Assembly: GCA_026391555.1 (NCBI GenBank)
Contig: JAPLEB010000058.1
Location: 1-64,000 of the forward strand
Direction of reading: 5' to 3'
Source of the DNA: Bacteroidia bacterium
GTDB taxonomy: Bacteria > Bacteroidota > Bacteroidia > Bacteroidales > VadinHA17
DNA: 64,000 bases
Positions 25,876 to 35,210 of the stretch are shown here, piece by piece (position 1 is the first letter of the stretch; each line of letters opens with the position of its first letter). The notes under the pieces are model-generated. The model made no database searches. It saw only the letters and a list, made by a program, of their open reading frames with translations, and was not told the DNA's origin. The translations under genes were made by a program, and so were the position numbers.

Positions 25876-26778
25876 TTATTTAACATTCATAGCAGCAAGC
25901 ATATTTCCATAAACATTATTCAATTCCGACAAGTTGTCGTTAAGTTTTGTTATCTGCTCGCGGTACTTTTTAGTATCACCGGCTGATTCTGAAAGATCTT
26001 TCATTAAACCCTGAATTCCTTTATAGAGTGTATCAGATTCTTTCAAATGATCGTCTACTCCTTTACGTTGGAGTTCATAAACTGCATTTAGAGCAGAAAG
26101 ATTTTTGTTAAGTACTTCCAGTTGTTGCTGATATGATTTTCCACCTACTTCAATAACTGAAAATGAGTCAGCCATATTACGATATGTAGAACCTGTTTCA
26201 TTTATTACTTTTGTGGTTGCCTGGTATGAATCAGACAATTTGCCAAGTGAGTCATTTGCCGTGTTGATTGTATTCATATACTTTGAAGAAACTGCAGAAA
26301 CATCACCCATGGTATTCATGTTTGCAGTTGTTTCGCTCAGCTTTTTCATTCCAACGCCAAGTTTCTGGAACAGGTCGGGCGTGATTTCTGCTTTCTCGAG
26401 CATTTCATCGAATTTTGCGAGGGCAACTGATCCGGCGCCACCACCATAACCTCCACCTCCACCTCCACCTCCGCCACCTGTAGCAGCGCCATGGTGTTTT
26501 CCTCCATGAGATGCGAGTTCTGGTGTTTCATCTTCAGGAATTCCTGCAAGTTCAGGATAGACCAGAGACCAGTCAATCTCTTCGTGTAACGGCTCAAAGG
26601 CCGAAAAGAAGAAGATTACAGCTTCGGTAAGAAGGCCAAGCGTAAGCATTTCTCCTGCCAATGGCCAGTGCTGTATTTTAAATAATGCACCAATGATAAC
26701 GACGGCAGCACCTAAACCATAAAGTTTAGCGATAAAATTTTTCCATCCGCTGCTTTGTACTAATTCTGCTAGGCTCAT
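25876..26778 (-). CDS. gldL: T9SS motor protein GldL
   Basis: Inner-membrane stator-like protein of the GldLM motor. Two N-terminal transmembrane helices are seen (about 18-36 and 44-62, ALFKIQHWPLAGEMLTLG between them), then a cytoplasmic domain of coiled-coil character (about 120-300). A glycine tract of ten consecutive Gly followed by YGGG (residues about 100-115) links the two parts. The glutamate in the second helix (TEAVIFFFSAFEPLHEE region) corresponds to the position implicated in proton flow in the family. Length 300 residues. Confidence 0.94.
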   Translation of the reverse strand: MSLAELVQSSGWKNFIAKLYGLGAAVVIIGALFKIQHWPLAGEMLTLGLLTEAVIFFFSAFEPLHEEIDWSLVYPELAGIPEDETPELASHGGKHHGAATGGGGGGGGGGYGGGAGSVALAKFDEMLEKAEITPDLFQKLGVGMKKLSETTANMNTMGDVSAVSSKYMNTINTANDSLGKLSDSYQATTKVINETGSTYRNMADSFSVIEVGGKSYQQQLEVLNKNLSALNAVYELQRKGVDDHLKESDTLYKGIQGLMKDLSESAGDTKKYREQITKLNDNLSELNNVYGNMLAAMNVK

Positions 26779-26810
26779 ATACCTTATTATTATAGGGTTA
26801 TTTCAATTAT

Positions 26811-28154
26811 TTAATTTACACCAATATAAGTTCTTACATTACGGAATCCGACAAATGGTTTTGTTGAATCCTGATATTCATAGTCTCTTGAACTAGTCTG
26901 AAGAAAATAAGCAATGTCTTTCCAGGAGCCGCCACGGATTACCTTCCTTTTCATTACCGGAGGATCCTGTGGAGTTGCATTATATTCAAAGTTTGGATTG
27001 AGGTCGTGCTGGAAAATGTAAGCTGAAGGTTGATATGCACAGCCTGTCCATTCAGAAACGTTTCCTGACATATCATACAATCCATACTCGTTTGGTTCGT
27101 ACGATCCTGCTCTACCTGCATAAACGTTACCATCGTCGATATAATTACCGCGCAATGGTTTGAAGTTAGCAAGGAAGCAACCTTTGTAGTTACGGGTATA
27201 TGGTCCACCCCATGGATACATTGAAAGGTCGAGGCCACCTCTTGCAGCATATTCCCATTCTGTCTCGGAAGGCAGTCTGTACTCATTAACATCGGGAATG
27301 TCATTTTTTCTGAGAGAGGTGTTCATATAATCGGTTCTCCAGATACTGAATGCAGTTGCCTGAATCCAGGTGATACCTACAACGGGATAATCATCAAATG
27401 ATGGATGCCAGAAATAGATTGACGCCTGTGGATCGTTGAATGAATAAGTAAAATCCCTTATCCAGCAAAGGGTGTCGGGATAAACGTTTATTATATTGTG
27501 TTTTATAAAAGAGGAGCGGTCTTTTATATCGGTACGTGTACCGTCAAGGTTTGTAACCTGTCCTTCGTACTTACCGGTATTATTTACATAATCATAAACA
27601 TATTTTGATTTTGCAGCCTGCTGTTTGTCAACCCAGAAATAGGAATAATTAAGTTTTCTGACATCAACCTCCTTTTTACCGTTAAATCTTTCTTCAGGAG
27701 GATAGTACATCTCATCAATAGTTGTTTTTGTAATCTCTTCTTCAGGATCAATTTTTTCTTCCCAGTTAATAATATTAGGTTCAATTACATTTCCATCTTT
27801 GTCAGCCATAAAATACTGCCTGTCTGCAATACCCGCGTTGCCAAGTTTTGTTCTGAAGATAGAATCGCGGACATAATATACAAACTGACGGTACTTGTTA
27901 TTGGTGATTTCTGTCTGGTCCATCCAGAATGCATCAACTGTAACAGACTTTGATATACTGTTCATTGCAAATACTGCATCCTGATCGCTCGGACCCATCA
28001 TAAAATTCCCGGCAGGAATGAATGCCATTTCAAAGGGTTCAGGTTCAAAAAATTTTTTCCGCCCCGGAACACCGGTCAACTCGCCGGTATTTGAAGAACC
28101 ACAACCAGTTAACAAGATTATCAATATTAGAGCAGATAAGGTTACCTTTTTCAT
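26811..28154 (-). CDS. gldK: T9SS ring lipoprotein GldK
   Basis: Outer-membrane-facing lipoprotein (lipobox LLTGC, Cys18) of the GldK-GldN ring. The body is an FGE-sulfatase-like domain: FEMAFIPAGNFMMGPSDQD, FWMDQTEITNNKYRQF, RLPSETEWEYAARGG, YDMSGNVSEWTG and VIRGGSWKDIAYFLQTSSRD. Formylglycine-generating catalytic cysteines are not apparent, consistent with a structural role. 447 residues, 32 nt upstream of gldL and 47 nt downstream of the PorP/SprF gene. Confidence 0.95.
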   Translation of the reverse strand: MKKVTLSALILIILLTGCGSSNTGELTGVPGRKKFFEPEPFEMAFIPAGNFMMGPSDQDAVFAMNSISKSVTVDAFWMDQTEITNNKYRQFVYYVRDSIFRTKLGNAGIADRQYFMADKDGNVIEPNIINWEEKIDPEEEITKTTIDEMYYPPEERFNGKKEVDVRKLNYSYFWVDKQQAAKSKYVYDYVNNTGKYEGQVTNLDGTRTDIKDRSSFIKHNIINVYPDTLCWIRDFTYSFNDPQASIYFWHPSFDDYPVVGITWIQATAFSIWRTDYMNTSLRKNDIPDVNEYRLPSETEWEYAARGGLDLSMYPWGGPYTRNYKGCFLANFKPLRGNYIDDGNVYAGRAGSYEPNEYGLYDMSGNVSEWTGCAYQPSAYIFQHDLNPNFEYNATPQDPPVMKRKVIRGGSWKDIAYFLQTSSRDYEYQDSTKPFVGFRNVRTYIGVN

Positions 28155-28201
28155 AATACGTTAGAATTTTATAATGCAAGTAAGTAATATTTTTTTAATA
28201 A

Positions 28202-29146
28202 TCATAAAAATCTGATACTTTTATATTTCATCGGGCTTTTACCAAGGCTCAGATCGAAGCAATAATTAACCATAAATTCATGTGAACCACGACTGTCTTT
28301 TGCCATATCGGAAATCGTAAAATCATAAGCATAACCCAGCCGTATTCCATTATATAGCTCAAATCCAACGATCCCGATTAAGGCATCACCGGCTCTGTAG
28401 GAAACGCCTCCCCATACTTTTTTATTGTATTTTACTAATGAAGTTACAGTAAATTGAGCCACCTTTCCATCGCTGAAAGCAAAAACCGAAGGAATTAATT
28501 CAAGGGAAGGGTTTGGTAACTGTAAAGTATAACCGGCAGTCAGATAGTAATGCCGGCTGATATAGGGAAGTCCTTTAGTAAATTTGATTTTAGGTTGATT
28601 AAGGTGTGTAATCGAAAGTGCGGCGTAATATTTTTCGGCTTTAAAGTAGAGGCCCAGACCCGCATCAAATGCAACGAAACTCTCTTTGCTTGTGGGTATA
28701 AGGGGGTCCCCGTCAGGTTGCTCAAAACCTTCACCGGTGGGTATAAACCAGGTTGCTGCAAGAGTTTTATTCAGCATGCCAAGGCTTAATCCGATACCGA
28801 GTTTCCCTGAACCCAGATCCATAAGATATGAATAAGCGGCAGAAAGGTTAATATCTTTATCAAAACCTATATTATCACTTTCAATTAACAAACCAACACC
28901 GCTTTTGATTTTAAAAGGAGCGACAGGAGCGCTTATATTAAATACTGTTGTTGCGGGAGCACCTTTAAATCCGATCCATTGGTGCCGGATCAGGGCAGTG
29001 GCACAGATCATCCCGGAAGTGCCGGCAACACCGGGATTATAAGTCATTGTATTGAACATATAATGACTCGATAGCGGATCTTGTTGCGACAAAACCGGCT
29101 GTAATATCAAAATTAAAAAAAGAAATGCAATATTTAGTTTTTTCAT
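28202..29146 (-). CDS. PorP/SprF-family T9SS outer-membrane protein
   Basis: A 314-residue outer-membrane beta-barrel with signal peptide (cleavage near residue 20, VLS-QQ). The opening QQDPLSSHYMFNTMTYNPGVAGTSG is the PorP/SprF hallmark. The family interacts with the GldK-N ring or with surface adhesins and may anchor the machine to the outer membrane. As first gene of the gldKLMN operon it is likely the genuine PorP rather than one of the accessory SprF paralogs usually paired with adhesins. Confidence 0.9.
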   Translation of the reverse strand: MKKLNIAFLFLILILQPVLSQQDPLSSHYMFNTMTYNPGVAGTSGMICATALIRHQWIGFKGAPATTVFNISAPVAPFKIKSGVGLLIESDNIGFDKDINLSAAYSYLMDLGSGKLGIGLSLGMLNKTLAATWFIPTGEGFEQPDGDPLIPTSKESFVAFDAGLGLYFKAEKYYAALSITHLNQPKIKFTKGLPYISRHYYLTAGYTLQLPNPSLELIPSVFAFSDGKVAQFTVTSLVKYNKKVWGGVSYRAGDALIGIVGFELYNGIRLGYAYDFTISDMAKDSRGSHEFMVNYCFDLSLGKSPMKYKSIRFL

Positions 29147-29213
29147 TTCTTTATTTATAGGTGCGGTGCACTTAAGTTGAACGAGTAAAATAAATAAAAA
29201 TATAACTTGTATA

Positions 29214-29221
29214 CAAATTTA
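29214..29221 (-). promoter_or_regulatory. candidate T9SS operon -7 element
   Basis: Minus-strand TAAATTTG matches TAnnTTTG about 67 nt before the porP/sprF ATG. No -33 TTTG is visible at the usual spacing, so this may depend on an alternative sigma factor or an activator. Confidence 0.35.
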
Positions 29222-29265
29222 CCTGCATTTATTTAAAATTTATTAACATCTTCTCAGATTAGTAT

Positions 29266-30435
29266 TCAGGATTTCAATCTTTCGGCCGCTTTTACCCATC
29301 TTTCAGGGACTTCGTTACGGTTGGCCTTAAGGTAATCTTCATGTGAACAGGCAACATACAGGTTCTGGTCTTTTTCAGCTGGAAATTCGATCCACCACCG
29401 GTCGGTCAGATTGCTTTTTACAAATATCAGATCGTCGTTGAGATCAGTAACTCTGACGTGATACTTAATAAATCGCCCTGAATTGTTGTTATTCAAGACA
29501 GGGGTTTCGTATTGTTTTTGTGAAAAACCTTCGAGAAAAAACCAAAGTATCTGTGCAGCAAGACCCGCTGTCTGGAACCGGATATCAAATTCAGGATTTA
29601 CATCAAACAGGCCGAATATTTTCAGCTTGTCAGATATTCCGGCATATCTTGAAAGGAGGCATATCTCTTCTCCGTAAAAACCATTTGGGGAAGGACTGAT
29701 TGTCCCCGGGGCGTCTGACTGCCTCACCGAGGAAATATCAAATACTACCACATCGGAGTCTCTGAACAGAGGTTCCGTAAGGTAAATTGCCTGTCTTACA
29801 TCTCCTATCCTGACAAGCTCTGACCTGCGTTTCAAAAAACGGTTTATTACCTGCTGATCATTAAGATAGGTCTGGTAACCTATATTGATATAATGGTCAA
29901 ATGTGCTTTTGTGGTTATTGATAATAGTATTAAGATAATTAAACGAATCAGGCTCTTTCCTTTCATTACTGAAATCAATCCTTGGATCAACCGCGGTTAG
30001 TGTGTATCTGGTTTTCTGTCGCGAGAGAGCCCTGTCTACAGCCGGCACAAGGGCACTACTGCCCCCGATAATTACCGGGAACAGGTTTTCCTCAATCAAT
30101 AAAGACAGAATATCAGTAAGCCCTGCAATGGTATCGTTGAATGTAACACCTTGTTTCATGTTGCCGAGATCAATTATTTTTGATTTTCCCGGTATCTTCG
30201 CGAGTCTGTATAATTGCCCCCTGATCATATCGGGTCCTTTTCCCGAACCTGTATTTGGTGAGTTTCGGCCATCTGGAACTCCCAATATTGCAATCTTGTA
30301 CTTACTGATATCTTTCACAGGGGTACTATCTGTGTGTATAGCGATATTGTGAGGGAAGCCGGCCTGTGCCGTCAGACATTCAAAATCAGGTCCTTCGATG
30401 CTTACCGGATTAAAATAATCATTCAGGTCTGCCAT
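29266..30435 (-). CDS. ureohydrolase-fold protein with altered metal site
   Basis: A 389-residue member of the arginase/agmatinase/formimidoylglutamase superfamily by overall layout (ILGVPDGRNSPNTGSGKGPDMIRGQLY; FPVIIGGSSAL; LTAVDPRIDFS; VVVFDISSVRQSDAPG). The active-site motifs are eroded: GGxHS is GGSSA, DAHxD is DPRID and SxDxD is FDIS. Three of six manganese ligands (two His, one Asp) are therefore missing. It is probably not an active ureohydrolase; a structural or regulatory role, or a different chemistry, is inferred. It lies between topA (6 nt) and the T9SS operon. Confidence 0.78.
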   Translation of the reverse strand: MADLNDYFNPVSIEGPDFECLTAQAGFPHNIAIHTDSTPVKDISKYKIAILGVPDGRNSPNTGSGKGPDMIRGQLYRLAKIPGKSKIIDLGNMKQGVTFNDTIAGLTDILSLLIEENLFPVIIGGSSALVPAVDRALSRQKTRYTLTAVDPRIDFSNERKEPDSFNYLNTIINNHKSTFDHYINIGYQTYLNDQQVINRFLKRRSELVRIGDVRQAIYLTEPLFRDSDVVVFDISSVRQSDAPGTISPSPNGFYGEEICLLSRYAGISDKLKIFGLFDVNPEFDIRFQTAGLAAQILWFFLEGFSQKQYETPVLNNNNSGRFIKYHVRVTDLNDDLIFVKSNLTDRWWIEFPAEKDQNLYVACSHEDYLKANRNEVPERWVKAAERLKS

Positions 30436-30441
30436 GGTATA

Positions 30442-32745
30442 TTAAGAGCTCTTTTTGGTTTTATCACTGTTGCCGATAATCTTAATGCAGTCTTCTTTCG
30501 TAAGTTTTTCTGCATCGGCACTTTTAGGGAGCCTGTAGTTTAGCTTATCCTTAACAAGGTAGGGCCCGTACCTTCCGTTCAGCAGCATTATGTCGCCAAA
30601 GTCTTTGATGACCTTCTTTTTATCACTTTCATTCTTTTCAATAATAATCTCAACAGCCCTTTCAAAGGTCAAAGTATAAGGGTCATCCACCCCCTTTTTT
30701 AAAGAGAAGAACTTGCTTTTAAACCTGATATATGGGCCAAATTTCCCAATACCAACTACCATTTCTTCACCATCATATTCACCAATTGAACGGGGAAGAC
30801 GGAAAAGATTCAGTGCCTCCCCGAGAGTTATTGTTTCCAGTAGCTGGCTCTTTGAAAGACTGGCAAACCTGGGTTTCTCCCCGTTTTCTGAATTGCCTAT
30901 CTGTGCAACCGGTCCAAACCTTCCCATCCTCACGGTTACAGGCTCTCCGGTTTCAGGATGATTACCAAGTAACCTTACTCCGGTTTTTCTCTCTTTTTTC
31001 TCAAGCGTGTTTGTAACTGTTTTATGAAAAGGCGAGTAGAATTTCTCAATCATCCCGGTCCATTTGAGATTACCAAGTGCAATCTCATCAAACTGTTCCT
31101 CAACTTCAGCAGTAAAATGATAATCAAGTATTTCCGAAAAGTTCTCCATAAGAAAATCATTAACTATCATTCCAATATCCTGAGGAAAAAGTTTTGATTT
31201 TTCTTTTCCTGCAACTTCTGTTTTTGTTGAAGTTGCAAGGTTCCCTTTCAGAAGTGTAATAATTTTTATCGAACGTTTTTCTCCAGGTCTGTCTTCACGC
31301 GAAACATATCCCCGGTTTTGAATAGTTGAAATGGTAGGGGAATAAGTTGAAGGCCGGCCAATTCCAAGTTCTTCAAGCTTTTTCACAAGGCTCGCTTCAG
31401 TATATCTGGGTGGAGGTGTTGTGAATTTCTGTGTGGCAGTAATATTGTCGTACCTTAGTGGCATCCCTTTAATTACGGGGGGTATTACGTATCTGTCTTC
31501 ATCAATATTCTCCTGATCGGTCGATTCAGCATAAACTCTGAGGAAACCATCAAACTTAATAACTTCCCCGTTAGCCTGGAATGTGACCGGAGAGTTATTC
31601 ATATCAATTGAAATAGAGGTCTTCTCCACCTTGGCATCAGCCATCTGTGAGGCTACTGTTCTTTTCCAGATAAGTTCATAAAGTTTTTGCTCATTCTGAC
31701 TTCCTGAAGTAGTCGGATTGTCAAGATACGCGGGACGAATAGCCTCATGGGCCTCCTGGGCGCCCTTTGATTTGGTTTTAAACTGCCGGGTTTTTGAATA
31801 TTTTTCACCAAACTCAGAGATGATCATTTCGCGGGCCTTGACAAGGGCCAGCTTCGAAAGATTTGTTGAGTCGGTTCTCATATATGTTATTCTTCCTGCT
31901 TCATAAAGCTTCTGTGCTACAGCCATCGTCTGTGCTACAGAAAATCCTAATTTACGGTAAGCCTCCTGTTGCAGAGTTGATGTAGTAAAGGGGGGTGCCG
32001 GCGACCGGGTCCCGGGCTTGATGCTGATATTGGCAATTGAATATTTTGAATCATTGCACAACTCAAGAAATTTCAATGCTTCTTTTTCATCAGGATATCG
32101 TTTGGAGGCTTCAGCCCTGAGAATTGCATTTTCTCCGTTAGCTGAACCGATCCGGAAAATTGCAGTGACCCTGAATGCGGATTCTGTCTCGAATGAGATA
32201 ATCTCCCTTTCTCTTTCAACGAGCAGGCGGACGGCTACAGACTGAACCCTTCCTGCAGAAAGTGCGGGTTGTACTTTTTTCCACAGTACCGGGGAAATTT
32301 CAAAACCAACCAGTCTGTCAAGAATACGGCGGGCCTGCTGTGAATTAACGAGGTTCATATCAACCTTCCGGGGATTTTCAATAGCATTTGAGATGGCCTC
32401 TTTAGTAATTTCATGGAACACAATTCTCTTTGTTGTAGAGAGATCAAGGTTCAACACACTTGCAAGATGCCATGCAATTGCCTCTCCTTCACGGTCCTCG
32501 TCGGAAGCGATCCAGATATTCTTCGAATCAGCAGCAGCTTTGCGTAACTCGCTTACCACTTTTGCCTTTTCCTTCGGGACCTCATAATCGGGAGTGAAAT
32601 TGTTTTCAACATCTATGCCCAGATTCTTTTTGGACAGATCTCTGATATGCCCGAAACTAGATACAACCCGGAAATCTTTTCCCAGGAACTTCTCAATAGT
32701 TTTCGCTTTTGCAGGTGACTCAACAATTACAAGATTTTCGATCAT
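30442..32745 (-). CDS. topA: DNA topoisomerase I
   Basis: Type IA topoisomerase relaxing negative supercoils. TOPRIM domain begins IVESPAKAKTIEKFLG (residues about 6-21) with the DEDREGEAIAWH acidic triad; the catalytic tyrosine is in GRITYMRTDS. The C-terminal region has three glycine-rich repeats (GRFGPVAQIG, GKFGPYIRFK, GRYGPYLVKD) instead of the four-cysteine zinc fingers of the E. coli enzyme. 767 residues, full length. The ureohydrolase-like gene follows 6 nt downstream. Confidence 0.96.
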   Translation of the reverse strand: MIENLVIVESPAKAKTIEKFLGKDFRVVSSFGHIRDLSKKNLGIDVENNFTPDYEVPKEKAKVVSELRKAAADSKNIWIASDEDREGEAIAWHLASVLNLDLSTTKRIVFHEITKEAISNAIENPRKVDMNLVNSQQARRILDRLVGFEISPVLWKKVQPALSAGRVQSVAVRLLVEREREIISFETESAFRVTAIFRIGSANGENAILRAEASKRYPDEKEALKFLELCNDSKYSIANISIKPGTRSPAPPFTTSTLQQEAYRKLGFSVAQTMAVAQKLYEAGRITYMRTDSTNLSKLALVKAREMIISEFGEKYSKTRQFKTKSKGAQEAHEAIRPAYLDNPTTSGSQNEQKLYELIWKRTVASQMADAKVEKTSISIDMNNSPVTFQANGEVIKFDGFLRVYAESTDQENIDEDRYVIPPVIKGMPLRYDNITATQKFTTPPPRYTEASLVKKLEELGIGRPSTYSPTISTIQNRGYVSREDRPGEKRSIKIITLLKGNLATSTKTEVAGKEKSKLFPQDIGMIVNDFLMENFSEILDYHFTAEVEEQFDEIALGNLKWTGMIEKFYSPFHKTVTNTLEKKERKTGVRLLGNHPETGEPVTVRMGRFGPVAQIGNSENGEKPRFASLSKSQLLETITLGEALNLFRLPRSIGEYDGEEMVVGIGKFGPYIRFKSKFFSLKKGVDDPYTLTFERAVEIIIEKNESDKKKVIKDFGDIMLLNGRYGPYLVKDKLNYRLPKSADAEKLTKEDCIKIIGNSDKTKKSS

Positions 32746-32776
32746 TTGAGGAGATATTTATTCTTTTATCAGACGA

Positions 32777-32808
32777 CAAAGTAAGTCAATTAGGTTCCAA
32801 ACTTCAAA
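32777..32808 (-). promoter_or_regulatory. topA promoter
   Basis: Minus-strand TTTG (32808-32805), 20-nt spacer, TTACTTTG (32784-32777), one mismatch to TAnnTTTG. Predicted start near 32771, about 26 nt before the topA ATG. The architecture is the same as the metK promoter. Confidence 0.55.
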
Positions 32809-32837
32809 ATAAACCGATAAGATTCTTTTTAATTTAC

Positions 32838-32845
32838 TATTTTTG
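32838..32845 (+). promoter_or_regulatory. PBP1A gene -7 element
   Basis: TATTTTTG matches TAnnTTTG, 19 nt before the ATG at 32865. No -33 TTTG is seen upstream. Confidence 0.45.
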
Positions 32846-32864
32846 AAGCAAATTTTTTAAGTGA

Positions 32865-35210
32865 ATGAAAGGCAATTCAAACAACAAAAAATATCTGATC
32901 TGGTTCTGGGCATTATTCATTTTTCCTTTCGCTTTTGTAATAACATTATCTATTCTTATATCAAAGGAAAAACTTGGTCCCATGCCGTCATTCGGGGAAC
33001 TTGAAAATCCGGAATATTATTTAGCTGCAGAGGTCTATTCTGAAGATGGAGTTCTACTTGGAAAGATTAGTATTGAGAACCGGACATGGACTGAGTTTAA
33101 AGATTTTTCTCCCTACCTTACCGATGCACTAATAGCCACAGAAGATATACGGTATTACAGACATTCCGGTATTGATATACGTGGTCTGGGCCGGGCAGCT
33201 ATCCGCACGATTCTTCTGGGTCAGAGCACCGGTGGTGGAAGTACAATTACCCAACAACTGGCAAAGCAGCTTTACCCCAGAGATACTGTCAGAAACTCTG
33301 CTATTATGAGAAAAGTCAAACTTGGTGTTTCCAAATTCAAAGAATGGCAGACGGCTGTTAAGCTTGAGCGAAGCTATACCAAGGAGGAGATAATAACCAT
33401 GTACCTGAACAAATTTGACTTTAGTTATAATGCAATAGGAATAAGGTCAGCTGCTAAGGTATATTTCAATACAACTCCCGACTCACTGAACCTTCAGCAG
33501 TCAGCAATTCTGATTGGGATGCTTAAAGCTTCTACAAGGTATAACCCTGTGAGAAATTATGATCTTATGCTCCAGAGGCGAAATGTCGTCATTTCACAAA
33601 TGGCAAAATATGGGTACCTCTCACCTTCCGTTGCAGACTCGGTTAAGAAATTGGCTATTGAAGTCGATTTCAGGGTTGAAGATCATAATACCGGTCTTGC
33701 CACTTATCTGAGGGAATACATCAGGAACACGATGAGAAAGCCTGAACCCGACAGAAACAAATATATAAGGGAATCATCCTATGAGGATGCATTATGGGAG
33801 TGGGATAACAATCCGCTCTATGGCTGGTGCAGCAAGAACAAAAAACCGAACGGAATAAGTTATGACATATATAAAGACGGGTTAAAGATATATACCTCTA
33901 TTAATTCCCGGATGCAGAAATATGCAGAAGAAGCTTTGTCGGAACACCTTTCCAAAGAGGTTCAGCCTGATTTTTTTACGAGAGCAAAAGAGTTTAATAA
34001 CCCTCCTTATTCCGATGATCTTACACGGAAAGAAGTCGATGAAATTATGATGTCTTCAGTTGAAAGTACCGACAGATATTATTCAATGAGACGAACAGGT
34101 GTTCCTGAAGATTCAATAATGCTTGCATTTAACACTCCGGTAAAAATGAGAGTCTTTTCCTGGAAGGGAGACAGGGATACCATCATGACCCCGCTCGATT
34201 CAATACGATATTATAAGTATTTTATCCGCTCCTCATTCCTGGTTGAAGATCCTCATAACGGGTATGTTAAAGCTTATGTGGGGGGCCCCGATTTCAGGTA
34301 TTTTAAATGGGATGGAATTACTCAACAAAAGAAACAGGTCGGGAGCACTATTAAACCTTTCCTATATACTATTGCAATGCAAAACGGATATTCTCCCTGC
34401 TATGAGGTGGAGAACATCCCCAGGTCTTTCGAGGTCGGTGATTCTATCTGGACTCCAAGGAGCTCAGGGCCAAAAACATACCATGGTAAAATGGTCACAT
34501 TAGCCTGGGGGCTGGCTCAATCGGAAAACTATATTTCAGCATGGCTAATGCAGCAGTTCAAACCAACTGCTGTAACTGACCTTATGCACAAGATGGGGGT
34601 CAGAAGTTTTATTGATCCTGTCCCTTCAATCTGTTTAGGGACTTCCGATATTAAACTTGAAGAGATGGTCGGCGCTTATGGTACATTTGCTAACAAAGGT
34701 GTATATACAAGACCGATGTATGTTACACGTATTGAAGACAAAAACGGGAACACAATTTCAAGGTTTACACCAAAAATTGAAGAAGTATTAAGTGAAGAAC
34801 AGGCCTTCCTGATGCTTCATCTTCTGCAGGGGGTGGTAAAGACAGGATCCGGTAGAAGAATGAGAGTAGAACCTTATAATCTTATGAATCAGATAGGTGG
34901 TAAAACAGGAACAACGCAAAACCATGCAAATGGCTGGTTCATGGGTGTTACACCAAATCTTGTAGGTGGCGTCTGGAGCGGATGGGAAGACCAGTCGATC
35001 CATTTTGAAACACTGGGAGAAGGTCAGGGGGCAAATATGGCTTTGCCGATTTTTGCGATATTCCTCAAAAAAGTTTATTCCGATCCTCAGTTCGGGATCA
35101 TGGAGACAGATGAGTTTGAGCGTCCTTCCGATTTCAATTGGGAACTGGATTGTGATAAGGTTAATAAGGAGAAATCGCGCAGGGATAATTCACGCAAGGA
35201 AAGATATTAA
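32865..35210 (+). CDS. mrcA: class A penicillin-binding protein 1A
   Basis: Bifunctional peptidoglycan synthase at the inner membrane. N-terminal helix at about 11-30. GT51 transglycosylase domain has EDIRYYRHSGIDIRGLGRAA and GGSTITQQLAKQLYP. The transpeptidase domain has the serine motif STIKP, SEN and KTGTT. At 781 residues it is the usual length for Bacteroidota PBP1A. The C-terminus is charged (DKVNKEKSRRDNSRKERY). Monocistronic; its stop overlaps the convergent radA gene by 4 nt. Confidence 0.95.
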   Translation: MKGNSNNKKYLIWFWALFIFPFAFVITLSILISKEKLGPMPSFGELENPEYYLAAEVYSEDGVLLGKISIENRTWTEFKDFSPYLTDALIATEDIRYYRHSGIDIRGLGRAAIRTILLGQSTGGGSTITQQLAKQLYPRDTVRNSAIMRKVKLGVSKFKEWQTAVKLERSYTKEEIITMYLNKFDFSYNAIGIRSAAKVYFNTTPDSLNLQQSAILIGMLKASTRYNPVRNYDLMLQRRNVVISQMAKYGYLSPSVADSVKKLAIEVDFRVEDHNTGLATYLREYIRNTMRKPEPDRNKYIRESSYEDALWEWDNNPLYGWCSKNKKPNGISYDIYKDGLKIYTSINSRMQKYAEEALSEHLSKEVQPDFFTRAKEFNNPPYSDDLTRKEVDEIMMSSVESTDRYYSMRRTGVPEDSIMLAFNTPVKMRVFSWKGDRDTIMTPLDSIRYYKYFIRSSFLVEDPHNGYVKAYVGGPDFRYFKWDGITQQKKQVGSTIKPFLYTIAMQNGYSPCYEVENIPRSFEVGDSIWTPRSSGPKTYHGKMVTLAWGLAQSENYISAWLMQQFKPTAVTDLMHKMGVRSFIDPVPSICLGTSDIKLEEMVGAYGTFANKGVYTRPMYVTRIEDKNGNTISRFTPKIEEVLSEEQAFLMLHLLQGVVKTGSGRRMRVEPYNLMNQIGGKTGTTQNHANGWFMGVTPNLVGGVWSGWEDQSIHFETLGEGQGANMALPIFAIFLKKVYSDPQFGIMETDEFERPSDFNWELDCDKVNKEKSRRDNSRKERY

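Noticed and set aside
26811-28154. Active formylglycine-generating enzyme
   Set aside because: The FGE-sulfatase fold is clear, but the lipobox, operon position and lack of the catalytic cysteine pair identify GldK.
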